16,735 nt of DNA from Candidatus Hydrogenedentota bacterium. GTDB taxonomy: Bacteria > Hydrogenedentota > Hydrogenedentia > Hydrogenedentales > CAITNO01. Made by a program: the position numbers and the translations under genes. The stretch's first letter is position 1; each line of letters starts with the position of its first letter. The stretch covers positions 1-16,735 of the forward strand of contig SKQZ01000387.1 in NCBI GenBank assembly GCA_007118765.1. The letters run 5' to 3'. This document shows, piece by piece, positions 6,888-15,137 of the stretch. Under the pieces are notes generated by a model, which made no database searches, was not told the origin of the DNA, and worked only from the letters and a program-made list of their open reading frames with translations.

Positions 6888-7868
6888 ATGTCAGAGCGAC
6901 AGCGCCAACACAAAGGAATTATCAGGATGTCAGGTAATCGGATTCGCATCAGCAGTATGGAAGCGTTGCCCAACAACTTCCCTGCCTTTCGGGACAGCAT
7001 GACGGAAGATATTGGCGCCATTTACGGCGCTGACGCGGCGCAATGGTTTCGGGAATGTGCGCGACGCATGATGACAGCCCTGTTACAGCAGGATAAGATG
7101 CTTGCATGGGCCGCACAAACCACCGCCAACGAAACGGTCGGACTCTTGTATGTGGCATTGGACGGCGCCCACGCGCGGGTGTCACTGTTCCACATATTGC
7201 CTGCGTATCGCGACCAGGGAATTGAATACCTGCTGCTGGAAGAGGCCTTGGACACCTTGAAGAAAGGCGGGATTCGTTCCACGCTGTGTGACATCGCCTT
7301 TGGCGTCAAACTACAGGCGGATGCAATGCCCGGTGTTCACACTTGTCCCAGGGAGGTGATGAAAGCGCCCGCGGCAACCATTGCAAACACATCAACAGCA
7401 CAAGACGCGAGCAGCGTCCCGCTGAAATCAATACAGTTTGGTCCGGCGGCCGCCTGCATGGCCCGCGCCTATGCGAATCATCCCGACGCCCGGTTATACC
7501 ATGAAATCGGCAGCGAAACGGAAGCACATGCGTTGCTGGTGCGAAGTCAACAAGGCGCGTACGGGCACACAACGCCCCAATGGATGCGCGCTTTGTGGCA
7601 GGGCCCGACATGTACGGGCGTTATTCTTGCGGGTATGCCCTTTCCGGGCATGGTATTTATTACGCAAGTCTGCGTTGACCCACAACATCAACGGCGCGGG
7701 CATGGAAGCCGGTTAATCGCGGAACTTGCACAGGCCGTAGTCGCCAACAATCCCGATGCTACGTTGGCACTGGGCGTAACCCAAGCGAGCCCGGCGCGCC
7801 GCCTGTATGAACGGCTTGGCTTCCGGCGCTTCCACACGGTCATGACCTTTCTCTGGGGAAACCACTGA
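6888..7868 (+). CDS. Double-GNAT-domain N-acetyltransferase
   Basis: The ATG at 6888 follows AAAGGGGG. A second ATG at 6927 also has a good AAGGA (6913-6917) and would give a more usual GNAT N-terminus (MSGNRIRIS), so the start is uncertain by 13 residues. The 326-residue protein has two GNAT-like halves. The C-terminal half (about 180-326) keeps the acetyl-CoA loop QRRGHG (268-273) after the strand VFITQVCVDP, and the late motif QASPARRLYERLGF (299-312), so it should be the active domain. The N-terminal half (about 18-150) has only a degenerate version (YRDQGIEYLLLEEAL, 107-121). Substrate is unknown. It is the last plus-strand gene and converges with the peptidase gene, with 38 bp between the stops. 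Confidence 0.85.
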   Translation: MSERQRQHKGIIRMSGNRIRISSMEALPNNFPAFRDSMTEDIGAIYGADAAQWFRECARRMMTALLQQDKMLAWAAQTTANETVGLLYVALDGAHARVSLFHILPAYRDQGIEYLLLEEALDTLKKGGIRSTLCDIAFGVKLQADAMPGVHTCPREVMKAPAATIANTSTAQDASSVPLKSIQFGPAAACMARAYANHPDARLYHEIGSETEAHALLVRSQQGAYGHTTPQWMRALWQGPTCTGVILAGMPFPGMVFITQVCVDPQHQRRGHGSRLIAELAQAVVANNPDATLALGVTQASPARRLYERLGFRRFHTVMTFLWGNH

Positions 7869-7906
7869 TGCGAACGCGCACATCCGGTGCTATTTCTTCG
7901 CAGACC

Positions 7907-10333
7907 TCACGAAGGCCGCCGATCAACACCATTGTGAACACGTGACGGCGCCTCCTCATGGGCAAATCCGGTCTCACCGGACGCCGCCACGGGGATGGTG
8001 ACGCTGTTGCCAACAAACATGTGTTCACTGCGGAGTGATATGCCATGACGCACCGTGTTTGGCTCAGGCACCATGTGATCAGGGCGCGGCGTGATGTCTG
8101 GCACTTCCGGGAACCCGTATATGGTTGAATTTGCCCGAAACACAATCGCTTCCTCCGGTGTCGTTTCAAAATACAGCCGATACCCTTCATGGGCAAACAA
8201 ATGAAAAGACAGGCGCAACCGCCCCTCGCCTACTCTAACAGGCGTACCATTGATTTCTGCTGCTGTTATGTCCGGGCCGTCCACCTGTCGCAAGGACACA
8301 TGAAAGGGTGCGTCGTTCGTGTTCAAATGAAGCGTAACACGCCGGACATCATCTATCGTCTCGTCGCTGATAATATCGTATTGCAGCCCCGCAAGATGGG
8401 GATCAACGGGCGCCTCGGCGCGCAAATAATGATCGCCGCGGGCATGCGGAAGAATATCATCTATAGCCATGCGCGTGCCGTCGGGAAAGAATTGCCGTGT
8501 CCAGGAATCCACCTCTTTGTCCTCACTCACCCAATACGCATCGCCAGTGTCCATGTCAAGCCAATAGGCAACGGCATTCACCTGCGGCGTGGCCTTGCCG
8601 GGCCGGCTCAACACCAGGCCTGTGCCCACCAGCAGTACGGCCAGGACGGCAACGGCGGGATATAGCAACCACATGCGCCGCGCCCTGCCCACGAGCACCA
8701 TTACCGGCATCAGGTTGAATAGTATCAGCACGGCCAGCCCCGCCAACAGGGGCGCTCCCAACACCACCAGAAGCCACATAAGCCCCTGCCACATGGGCAA
8801 CAGCAGGCAAAGCGCCGGAACGGCAAATACGGCGGCAATCAAGATGCGCCCCGGCTGAGCGTCGGACTCACCAGACTTGCCCATGCAGCAGACGACAAGA
8901 CCCAATGCGCCAAAGATAAGAGGCCAGGAAAAGAGATGGCTGCCGCCCGGAAATGTCCGTAGAATCAGTACCAGCATGGGGCAGAGCCATAACAGTCCTG
9001 CGGCGTACAATTCGGCAACACGCAACCTGCGACTCGCCGGCGCGATCATCATCCCCATCACGGCAAGCGCAATGAGACCATAGGCATACCCATACAAGTT
9101 GCCATAATAGAGGGCGCGCAAATCCGGCAGATAGGTAAAACTGACGGTATACAAGTGCACGGTGTTTTCGTAGCCAAAGGCCAGCGCCTGCAATGCAACG
9201 GCAGCGATAATCGCAATACCCAACGTCACCGGCATCAGCATGAGCGCCAGCAACAACCCCGCCAGTGAAATGCGTTTCTTAATCTTTCCATATACCACCG
9301 CCATCAATACAAGAACCCCCGCCAACACGCCCAGCGGGAGCCCCCACGCCTTGGGGTACTGCACCATGTGAAACCCAAGGGTGTTAAAGTAGATATCGTT
9401 TTCGGCCTCAAGAGACATCTGCGTAAAATCAACATTGCCGAAGTGCTCGGCCAACCCCATGATATACGTGCCCACATGCTGTACGCTGGGCGCATGAAGG
9501 TTTTCAGGACTGTCGTTCATGGTGTGATAATAGGCGAAGTTGTCAATATAGGCAATGTTGTAGCCGTGCATGCCCGCCCGCCGAAAATGGGTAAAGTCCG
9601 TGCCAAAAGGGGTCTGTTCGTAGGCAGCGAACATCATCGAATTGGCAACAGGAAGCACACCCTTTGCGCGGGCGTTGCGCAATTCCGTAATTAACGGGCT
9701 ATTGCCCGTCGATGTTTCAAACAGCAGCGCCGGGCCTTTGGTGCCACGCGCCTCAAGATTAATGACCACGCCGATATCTTCGGCCAATGGGTGGTTGCAA
9801 AAACCGCGTGCGCCGTACCCACCGATTTCTTCGGCATCCAAAAACAGAAACAACAGGTCATTGCGCATCCGTGGCCTGTTCATAAATGCCCGCGCCATTT
9901 CCACCATCGCGATGCACCCCATAATATCATCGGTGGCGCCGGGTCCGTAGGGAACGGAATCATAGTGGGCGCTGATGGCGATGGCGCCGGTACTGTCCGT
10001 GCCCGGAATCCGGCCAATAACCGCCTGTTGCAGTTCAACCCGGAAATCCCGCACATCTACCGTGCGCATCACCTCCGTTTCGACTCCCAGTTCATCAAGC
10101 GCGTTCAGGAAGTAGTCGGCAACCTCATCGTTCGCTTTGGTACCTGCCGGGTGGGGCGCCATGGAACAGGCAAAAGCATGAGGAATGGCCCGATGCGCCG
10201 AAAACTGGTCCGCCGGCGCGTCCATTGGCAGGGGTCGGGGCGGATACTGCGCCCACACAGCGTAAATGCCCAGAGCGACCGCCACAACACAGGCAGCCAC
10301 AGCGTAAAATAGTGGCGTTTCTTGGTGTCTCAT
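7907..10333 (-). CDS. M28-family zinc peptidase with multi-spanning membrane domain (ERMP1/Pff1-like)
   Basis: The ATG at 10333 is preceded by AAAAGGA. The 808-residue protein starts with an uncleaved membrane anchor (8-29). The M28 aminopeptidase domain covers about 45-300 with a full metal/catalytic set: His123 and Asp125 (SAHYDS), bridging Asp135 (GATDD), Glu168/Glu169 (LDAEEIGG), Glu194 (NLEARG) and His270 (YYHTMNDSPEN). From 331 to 576 there are about eight to nine hydrophobic spans, and 580-808 is a soluble beta-rich-looking domain. This layout (anchor, M28, polytopic block, soluble tail) is that of eukaryotic ERMP1/Fxna and fungal Pff1 and of bacterial relatives. The peptidase domain should face the periplasm and trim peptides; substrate is unknown. 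The gene lies 92 bp after the histidine kinase gene. Confidence 0.9.
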   Translation of the reverse strand: MRHQETPLFYAVAACVVAVALGIYAVWAQYPPRPLPMDAPADQFSAHRAIPHAFACSMAPHPAGTKANDEVADYFLNALDELGVETEVMRTVDVRDFRVELQQAVIGRIPGTDSTGAIAISAHYDSVPYGPGATDDIMGCIAMVEMARAFMNRPRMRNDLLFLFLDAEEIGGYGARGFCNHPLAEDIGVVINLEARGTKGPALLFETSTGNSPLITELRNARAKGVLPVANSMMFAAYEQTPFGTDFTHFRRAGMHGYNIAYIDNFAYYHTMNDSPENLHAPSVQHVGTYIMGLAEHFGNVDFTQMSLEAENDIYFNTLGFHMVQYPKAWGLPLGVLAGVLVLMAVVYGKIKKRISLAGLLLALMLMPVTLGIAIIAAVALQALAFGYENTVHLYTVSFTYLPDLRALYYGNLYGYAYGLIALAVMGMMIAPASRRLRVAELYAAGLLWLCPMLVLILRTFPGGSHLFSWPLIFGALGLVVCCMGKSGESDAQPGRILIAAVFAVPALCLLLPMWQGLMWLLVVLGAPLLAGLAVLILFNLMPVMVLVGRARRMWLLYPAVAVLAVLLVGTGLVLSRPGKATPQVNAVAYWLDMDTGDAYWVSEDKEVDSWTRQFFPDGTRMAIDDILPHARGDHYLRAEAPVDPHLAGLQYDIISDETIDDVRRVTLHLNTNDAPFHVSLRQVDGPDITAAEINGTPVRVGEGRLRLSFHLFAHEGYRLYFETTPEEAIVFRANSTIYGFPEVPDITPRPDHMVPEPNTVRHGISLRSEHMFVGNSVTIPVAASGETGFAHEEAPSRVHNGVDRRPS

Positions 10334-10425
10334 TAGTTTTCCTTTTCAATATCTGTCAAGGCTTGGTTGTTGTTGAAACTCCGCAATGATCATGACGGCG
10401 TGAAACACACCGGACATAACGCACG

Positions 10426-12447
10426 CTATTTCAAGGCCTGATGAAGCGCATCCAGCACTTCCCGTAAGCGAAAGGGCTTGCTGATAAATCCATCGGCGCC
10501 CGTTTCCATCGCGGTTTTTCTGTCCTCCTCGAAGGCGCCCGCCGTTACGGCAATCACCGGCGTACGCCGCCCCCGCTCCGTTTCTTTTATTCGTTTAATT
10601 GCCTCGTGTCCGTTCATGACAGGCATGCGCATGTCCATCAACACAAGGTCCGGCCCCCACGCTTCAAACTGCACCAGCGCCTCCTCCCCGTTTTCCGCCT
10701 CTTTTAACAGGTACCCCTCAGCCACAAGCAAATCACGCAACAGGGCGCGCATATCCTTCTGATCATCCACGATTAGAATCCGGCGCGGTTCTGCTTTCGT
10801 TGCCTCCCCGCCCCCGGACGCTGACTTTTCCTCACTGCTTTCTGTCGGCTGCGCATCCGGCGCGATGGTTATCGGGATTTCGAATGTGAACACACTGCCC
10901 GCCCCAACTCGGCTTTCAGCGGTTATCGTGCCCCCCATGAGCGTAGCAATGTGGTTGGCTATCACCAGACCCAAACCGGCGCCTCCGGCGCGCATGCCTT
11001 GCTCGGATTGCCAAAACGTGTCAAAGATGTGCTCCATATCCCCTTCCGGGATACCGATGCCACTGTCCTTCACCTCTACAATCAGTCGCATGGGCTCGTC
11101 CGACGTTTCGGGGCCAGGCGTTGCTGCCTTGACACGCAACAGGATAGTGCCATGTTCGGTGAACTTTACCGCGTTGCCCAACAAATTAATCAGTACTTGG
11201 CGTAGCTTCGCCGCATCCGCAACAATGTAGTTCGGCACGTCTTCGGCACATTCCATCTCAAAAGACACGCCCTTCTCATTGGCCGTGTGTGTGAACATTG
11301 TTCCCAAGTCTTCCAACAGCGTACGCAAACTAAAGACTTCCGTGTGCAATTCGACACGCCGCGCCTCAATTCGTGACAAACTGAGTATCTCGTTAATCAA
11401 CGCAAGCAAATGCTCCCCACTACGCAAAATGGCATTCACCTGGGTCGCTTGTTTTTCCGAAAGTCCGGTGTCACGCGCCAGGATCTGGGCAAACCCGATA
11501 ATGGCATTCAGCGGCGTGCGAATTTCGTGGCTCATGTTTGCCAAAAACCGGCTCTTGGCCTGATTGGCCTTCTCTTCCGACGCTGCATGCCGGTTGGCAC
11601 GCGCCGTCTCCTCTTCCAAACGCCGGTTGGTCTCCATCAACTGTTGCTGCACTCTTTTACGTTCTGTAATATCACGCACATTACACTGAATTTCCTGTAC
11701 GGCGCCGTTGCTATCCCGAATAAATTGTCCGAGCGCCTCCACCCAAATTATGCTTCCGTCCTTTCGGCGAATACGATGTTCAACGGAATAAAAACTGGCC
11801 GTTTCCTGTCGGCGGCGAATGACTTCCCAGATGTGCGGTTCTTCCTCCGGCAATAAAATGATATTGGCGGGCTTTGCAAGCAATTCTTCCTGGGTATAGC
11901 CGGTGATCGCCTCACATGCGGGCGACACGTATTGGACGGTTCCGTCGGGCGCATGGCGCGAAATCATGTCTTTTGAGTTGTCCGCCATGAGGCGATACAT
12001 CCGCTCACGTTCGCGCAGCGGTTCTTCCATGCGCTTCCGTTCCGTAATGTCCGTGTGAATCCCCACGAGCGCCGTTACATTTCCGTTGGCATCTTCATTG
12101 GCATAAGCCCGCAAGAGGATGTCCAAAATACGCCGATCCCTCCCGTACATCTGGACCTCGCCCAGCCAGCTCTTGCCTGCCATAATCGCCTTGAACACCT
12201 CCCGACCAACACCCCGGTCAACATACAAGGTCTCCGGGGGGTTCTCGCCAATATCGCCAAACCATGCGTCAAACGCCTTGTTCTGGTAGTAATGGCGGCC
12301 CTGCGGCGTTGAGATCCCAATGGCATCGGAAGCGTTGTCAAGCGATTCCTTAAATATGAACAGCGCCTCCTCCACACGACGTTCTTCCCGCTGGTGTGCA
12401 CCGCCGTCATGCAGTCCGTCTGCATCATATTTTTTGGATGGGTTCAT
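10426..12447 (-). CDS. Cytoplasmic hybrid sensor histidine kinase (PAS-PAS-HisKA-HATPase-REC)
   Basis: The ATG at 12447 has GGAG 6 bases upstream. The 673-residue protein has no membrane span. Domains in order: PAS 1 (about 25-135, ending GIHTDITERKRM), PAS 2 with PAC (148-262, ITGYTQEELL...RRKDGSIIWVEALG...NVRDITERKR), a short coiled coil (265-298), HisKA with phospho-acceptor His307 (ANMSHEIRTPLNAIIGF), HATPase with Asn425 (NLLGNAVKFT), the D461-S-G-I-G box and GGAGLGL (488-494), then a Ser/Glu/Gly-rich linker (530-555) and a receiver domain with Asp561/Asp562, phospho-acceptor Asp605 (LVLMDMRMP), Thr635 and Lys657. All key residues are present, so it should be active. No separate response regulator or Hpt protein lies nearby, so its output partner is elsewhere. 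The input signal is cytosolic and unknown. Confidence 0.95.
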   Translation of the reverse strand: MNPSKKYDADGLHDGGAHQREERRVEEALFIFKESLDNASDAIGISTPQGRHYYQNKAFDAWFGDIGENPPETLYVDRGVGREVFKAIMAGKSWLGEVQMYGRDRRILDILLRAYANEDANGNVTALVGIHTDITERKRMEEPLRERERMYRLMADNSKDMISRHAPDGTVQYVSPACEAITGYTQEELLAKPANIILLPEEEPHIWEVIRRRQETASFYSVEHRIRRKDGSIIWVEALGQFIRDSNGAVQEIQCNVRDITERKRVQQQLMETNRRLEEETARANRHAASEEKANQAKSRFLANMSHEIRTPLNAIIGFAQILARDTGLSEKQATQVNAILRSGEHLLALINEILSLSRIEARRVELHTEVFSLRTLLEDLGTMFTHTANEKGVSFEMECAEDVPNYIVADAAKLRQVLINLLGNAVKFTEHGTILLRVKAATPGPETSDEPMRLIVEVKDSGIGIPEGDMEHIFDTFWQSEQGMRAGGAGLGLVIANHIATLMGGTITAESRVGAGSVFTFEIPITIAPDAQPTESSEEKSASGGGEATKAEPRRILIVDDQKDMRALLRDLLVAEGYLLKEAENGEEALVQFEAWGPDLVLMDMRMPVMNGHEAIKRIKETERGRRTPVIAVTAGAFEEDRKTAMETGADGFISKPFRLREVLDALHQALK

Positions 12448-12516
12448 TCGTCACTCCGTATCACCTACCGTTCACAGTTCTGCCGTCAAATCGCCCATAT
12501 GAGCCTTCAGAAAAGT

Positions 12517-12545
12517 AGTATATCTGTTATGCGCACATTAACCAA
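12517..12545 (-). promoter_or_regulatory. Candidate promoter for the histidine kinase gene
   Basis: On the minus strand, TTGGTT (12545-12540) and TATACT (12522-12517) are 17 bp apart, about 70 bases before the start codon at 12447. The -10 is one base off consensus but the -35 is weak. The T-run just upstream (12544-12550) lacks a convincing hairpin and was not called as a terminator of queG. Confidence 0.35.
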
Positions 12546-12590
12546 AAAAACACATCCCCGTCCCGGTCATCTCCACCAACGATAACACCC

Positions 12591-13538
12591 CTATGGGGAT
12601 TCGTGTGCATCATGCCCCGGCAGGAGGGCGGCGTTGCGCACAATACCGGAACGCTTGGCTCTTTTAACAGTCGTGCCATCAAAAAGGCTGTGGAAAGACG
12701 CGTCGGAAAGGGCCGCCAGAGCGGCGGCATCCAAGCAGGCAAAGTCCGATCGAATGATTATGTCGGCATCGGTCAGACGCTCAGGCCGATTCCAAGGGCA
12801 CACCTCCTGGCACACATCACAACCGAAAACCCAGCCATCCATGCGTTGGGCGATTTCCGAAGGTATTTCGCCGCGATTTTCAACGGTATGGTACGCAATG
12901 CAGCGGCGCGCATCCACACATCTGTCTGACGTGATGGCACGGGTGGGACACGCCTCAACGCAGGCGCGGCAACTACCGCACCGGTTGGGCTGCGGCCCAT
13001 CCGGCGTTAACGGCGCCGTCGTAATAATGGCGGCCAGATAAAGCCATGACCCAAACCGCGGATGGATGACGAGCCCATTGCGGCCAATCCAACCGACGCC
13101 CGCACGGGCAGCCCACGCCCGTTCACGCACGGGGCCGCTGTCCACCGAGGCATACTGTTGCACGCCGGGAAGCCGCTCGGCGATGTAGGCGGTCACGCGT
13201 TTCAGCGGCTTGGCCAGTGCGCGGTGATAATCACGACTCCACGCGTACCGCGCAATGCGCGGCGCACCCGGCACAGGCGTCGCATCCGCACGGTAATAGT
13301 ATTTGCCCAGCACAACCACCGTCCGTGCATCCGGCACCAGCCGCGCTACGTGCTGTCGCACATCCCGGGTACGCAATAACCATGACATCTCCGCATGATA
13401 TCCGGCGGCAAGCCAATCGCCGAAACCATCGTCGGATTCCTGTTGCACCGATGCAATGCCGCACACGTCGAAACCCTGTGCCGCGGCCGCCGCTTTAATA
13501 TCGGTTGTTATGGTGTCCATGGTCATGCCGGCCATCAT
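12591..13538 (-). CDS. queG: Epoxyqueuosine reductase QueG
   Basis: This 315-residue protein matches QueG, the cobalamin- and 4Fe-4S-dependent enzyme that reduces epoxyqueuosine to queuosine in tRNA, the last step of queuosine synthesis. Visible hallmarks are GFDVCGIA near the N-terminus (22-29), the catalytic-region Asp133 in SVDSGPVRERAWAARAGVGWIGRNG, the first ferredoxin-like cluster CGSCRACVEACP (Cys187, 190, 193, 197), the second set Cys213 (CIAYHTVE), Cys240, Cys243 and Cys247 (CDVCQEVCPWN), and a terminal KRAKRSGIVRNAALLPGH. The length matches forms without the C-terminal HEAT-like extension of longer QueG proteins. No strong Shine-Dalgarno is seen; ATG 13538 and ATG 13520 are both possible, and 13520 fits the family N-terminus better. 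Neighbours are not queuosine genes. Confidence 0.95.
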   Translation of the reverse strand: MMAGMTMDTITTDIKAAAAAQGFDVCGIASVQQESDDGFGDWLAAGYHAEMSWLLRTRDVRQHVARLVPDARTVVVLGKYYYRADATPVPGAPRIARYAWSRDYHRALAKPLKRVTAYIAERLPGVQQYASVDSGPVRERAWAARAGVGWIGRNGLVIHPRFGSWLYLAAIITTAPLTPDGPQPNRCGSCRACVEACPTRAITSDRCVDARRCIAYHTVENRGEIPSEIAQRMDGWVFGCDVCQEVCPWNRPERLTDADIIIRSDFACLDAAALAALSDASFHSLFDGTTVKRAKRSGIVRNAALLPGHDAHESP

Positions 13539-13611
13539 ACTTGCTGGCCGCCGCTCGTTTCCAACGCCTCATCAACAGGGGCCCACGATAGCACCCATTC
13601 ATCCATGCCGA

Positions 13612-14499
13612 CTAAAAACTGTAGTCGTGAAAAATGCGTGCAGCATCGTCGCACACCGGGAAATGTGTGGGATAACGGATAAACTCCACATGGCCGTCCA
13701 TGTGCAGCACATTACTGCCGCCGGGCACGTGATTAAAATTCTGTGCCGCCGTGCTGACTGTGTCCAACATGAGGTACACATGGCTCTGACCACAACAGCC
13801 GTGTCCGCCGGGATTGTTGATATCCGTAATCAGAAACCGTTCAATTCCCTCACGAAGTCGGTATATGGTGTTTGTCCCGACATTGCCGGTGCCTTCGCCG
13901 AGTCCGCCTTCGTCTGTGGCCGTATTCAAGTCTCGGTCTTTAATGGGATGGTCTATGTTTTCGTTGAACGAAACGTCATGGGCGCGCTGTATAGCGGCGA
14001 TGTTCTCAACTTCTTCCGCGCCGATAGCCACCCAGCCCAGATAAATGTAACTCAACGTGCTGAACCTGTCCGGGTCAATGACGCGGTCGCCGTCGTCGTT
14101 CAGACGGTACCAGAACCCCACATCATCCGGCCCGCCGCTGGAAAGCAAAAGGTGGCCATCGCTATCGGAAGGGCACACGATAATGTTGTCGTCGCTCAAG
14201 TACTCAGGAAACAATGCCGGACCATCCAATCCGGCAAGCCCGCGGCGACTTCTCGGAAAGCGCTCGCCGGGACTTTCATTGGCGTACATCTTGAACACCA
14301 AGCCCATTTGCCGTAAATTGTTTTGACAGCTGGCGCGGCGGGCCGCCTCCCGGGCACGCGCCAATGCGGGCAACAGTATTGCCGCCAGTATGCCAATAAT
14401 GGCAATCACAACCAACAGTTCAATCAGGGTGAAACCGTGACGTCCATTCATGCGCGAAGCGCGTATGCGTGCTGTGCCGTGTGTAAAATAACTGCTCAT
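13612..14499 (-). CDS. Type IV pilin-like / type II secretion pseudopilin-like protein with H-x-DG C-terminal motif (DUF1559-like)
   Basis: The ATG at 14499 is chosen because GGAG (14511-14508) lies 8 bases upstream. The longer ATG at 14529 is inside a stem-loop and the inner ATG at 14451 has no Shine-Dalgarno. The 295-residue protein carries a class III prepilin signal: a 22-residue basic leader ending MNGRHG, then FTLIELLVVIAIIGILAAILLPALARAREAARR with Glu at position +5 of the mature protein. PilD-type peptidase would cut before Phe23. The globular part ends with NHVPGGSNVLHMDGHVEFIRYP, the 'H-x9-DG' signature region, here with one extra residue (Pro) between His and DG. Such proteins occur in many copies in PVC and Hydrogenedentes genomes; their precise role (pilus, secretion or surface) is unresolved. 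No pilus assembly gene lies nearby. Confidence 0.9.
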   Translation of the reverse strand: MSSYFTHGTARIRASRMNGRHGFTLIELLVVIAIIGILAAILLPALARAREAARRASCQNNLRQMGLVFKMYANESPGERFPRSRRGLAGLDGPALFPEYLSDDNIIVCPSDSDGHLLLSSGGPDDVGFWYRLNDDGDRVIDPDRFSTLSYIYLGWVAIGAEEVENIAAIQRAHDVSFNENIDHPIKDRDLNTATDEGGLGEGTGNVGTNTIYRLREGIERFLITDINNPGGHGCCGQSHVYLMLDTVSTAAQNFNHVPGGSNVLHMDGHVEFIRYPTHFPVCDDAARIFHDYSF

Positions 14500-14515
14500 T
14501 TTTCCGTCTCCATGC

Positions 14516-14580
14516 TGATTTGCTGACATTTTCCATACACTTCATCGAGGGGGATAGCATTGTGGAAAATGTCGGAATCA
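14516..14580 (-). promoter_or_regulatory. Intergenic stem-loop between the Cys/His-rich gene and the pilin-like gene
   Basis: Arms 14525-14535 and 14563-14573 are perfect 11-bp complements; a second 5-bp helix (14516-14520 with 14576-14580) extends the stem after a small internal loop. In the minus-strand transcript the stem starts exactly at the stop codon of the upstream gene and ends a few bases before the Shine-Dalgarno of the pilin-like gene. There is no U-tract, so a terminator is unlikely; a processing or translation-control structure is possible. Confidence 0.4.
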
Positions 14581-14991
14581 GCAACGGAAACAGCAGAGTT
14601 TTATATGGTTGGAGAGAATGGATTGGGGTCGTTGTGAAGCATCGCCATGCAACGAGGTTACAGACGGCTCGAAATAGCGGCCGCCTTCATCGCCGATGGC
14701 GGCGCCCGAAAAACCGCCAAGCCGTGCAATGCGCCATGAAGCCTGTGCCAATACCGGTCGTTTGTTGCATTCATGCAACGCACAGACAATGCATGTCTCC
14801 GCCCGCACTGATTGTGCGAAAGACCCTGTACCGTTGTCCGCGTCACAGGAAGTTTCAAGTGAAGCATGACCACAACAGGAAACGTCGCACCCGGCATCCC
14901 CATCACACGAGCAGTTATGTGCCGCCTGATGTGTTTCTGCCGCACACATGTGCCCGCATGGCATCATGGCCATTCCTGACAAGGTCAGCAC
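14578..14991 (-). CDS. Small Cys/His-rich, possibly metal-binding exported protein; N-terminus interrupted by TAG
   Basis: The open frame from a GTG at 14991 codes 137 residues rich in Cys and His in its first half (MPCGHMCAAETHQAAHNCSC, GCDVSCCGHASLETSCD, ETCIVCALHECNK), suggesting metal binding. The same frame continues upstream through one TAG (14992-14994) to an ATG at 15039, reading MKKDCIHITVAGVCP-stop-VLTLSGMAMMPCGHMCA. Without the stop this would be an ordinary signal peptide, so the gene is either freshly inactivated, mis-sequenced, or translated from the weak GTG with a shortened leader. Neither start has a clear Shine-Dalgarno. I do not recognise the family; the layout recalls short Cys/His-rich exported proteins linked to copper handling, but this is only a resemblance. 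It precedes the pilin-like gene on the same strand. Confidence 0.45.
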   Translation of the reverse strand: MLTLSGMAMMPCGHMCAAETHQAAHNCSCDGDAGCDVSCCGHASLETSCDADNGTGSFAQSVRAETCIVCALHECNKRPVLAQASWRIARLGGFSGAAIGDEGGRYFEPSVTSLHGDASQRPQSILSNHIKLCCFRC

Positions 14992-15137
14992 CTAGGGGCA
15001 TACGCCTGCGACGGTTATGTGTATGCAGTCTTTTTTCATTTGAATACAATATACCACATATTCAACCCATAAAAGCCGTTAGGCGTGGCATCGTTGTTAC
15101 AACAATCTAATAAAGCGAACACTACATATTCAGCTCG

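Noticed and set aside
12541..12600. Terminator after queG (T-run and CCCC/GGGG hairpin around the stop codon)
   Set aside because: The hairpin has only four pairs and is not adjacent to the T-run, so it does not form a convincing intrinsic terminator.
13456..14316. Plus-strand frame of 286 codons
   Set aside because: It lies opposite the pilin-like gene, whose prepilin signal and H-x-DG motif are unmistakable.
14992..14994. TAG as a recoded sense codon (amber reassignment)
   Set aside because: Several well-supported genes in the window (glycosidase, fibronectin-III, thioredoxin-like, QueG) end with TAG at the expected C-terminus, so TAG is a normal stop here.
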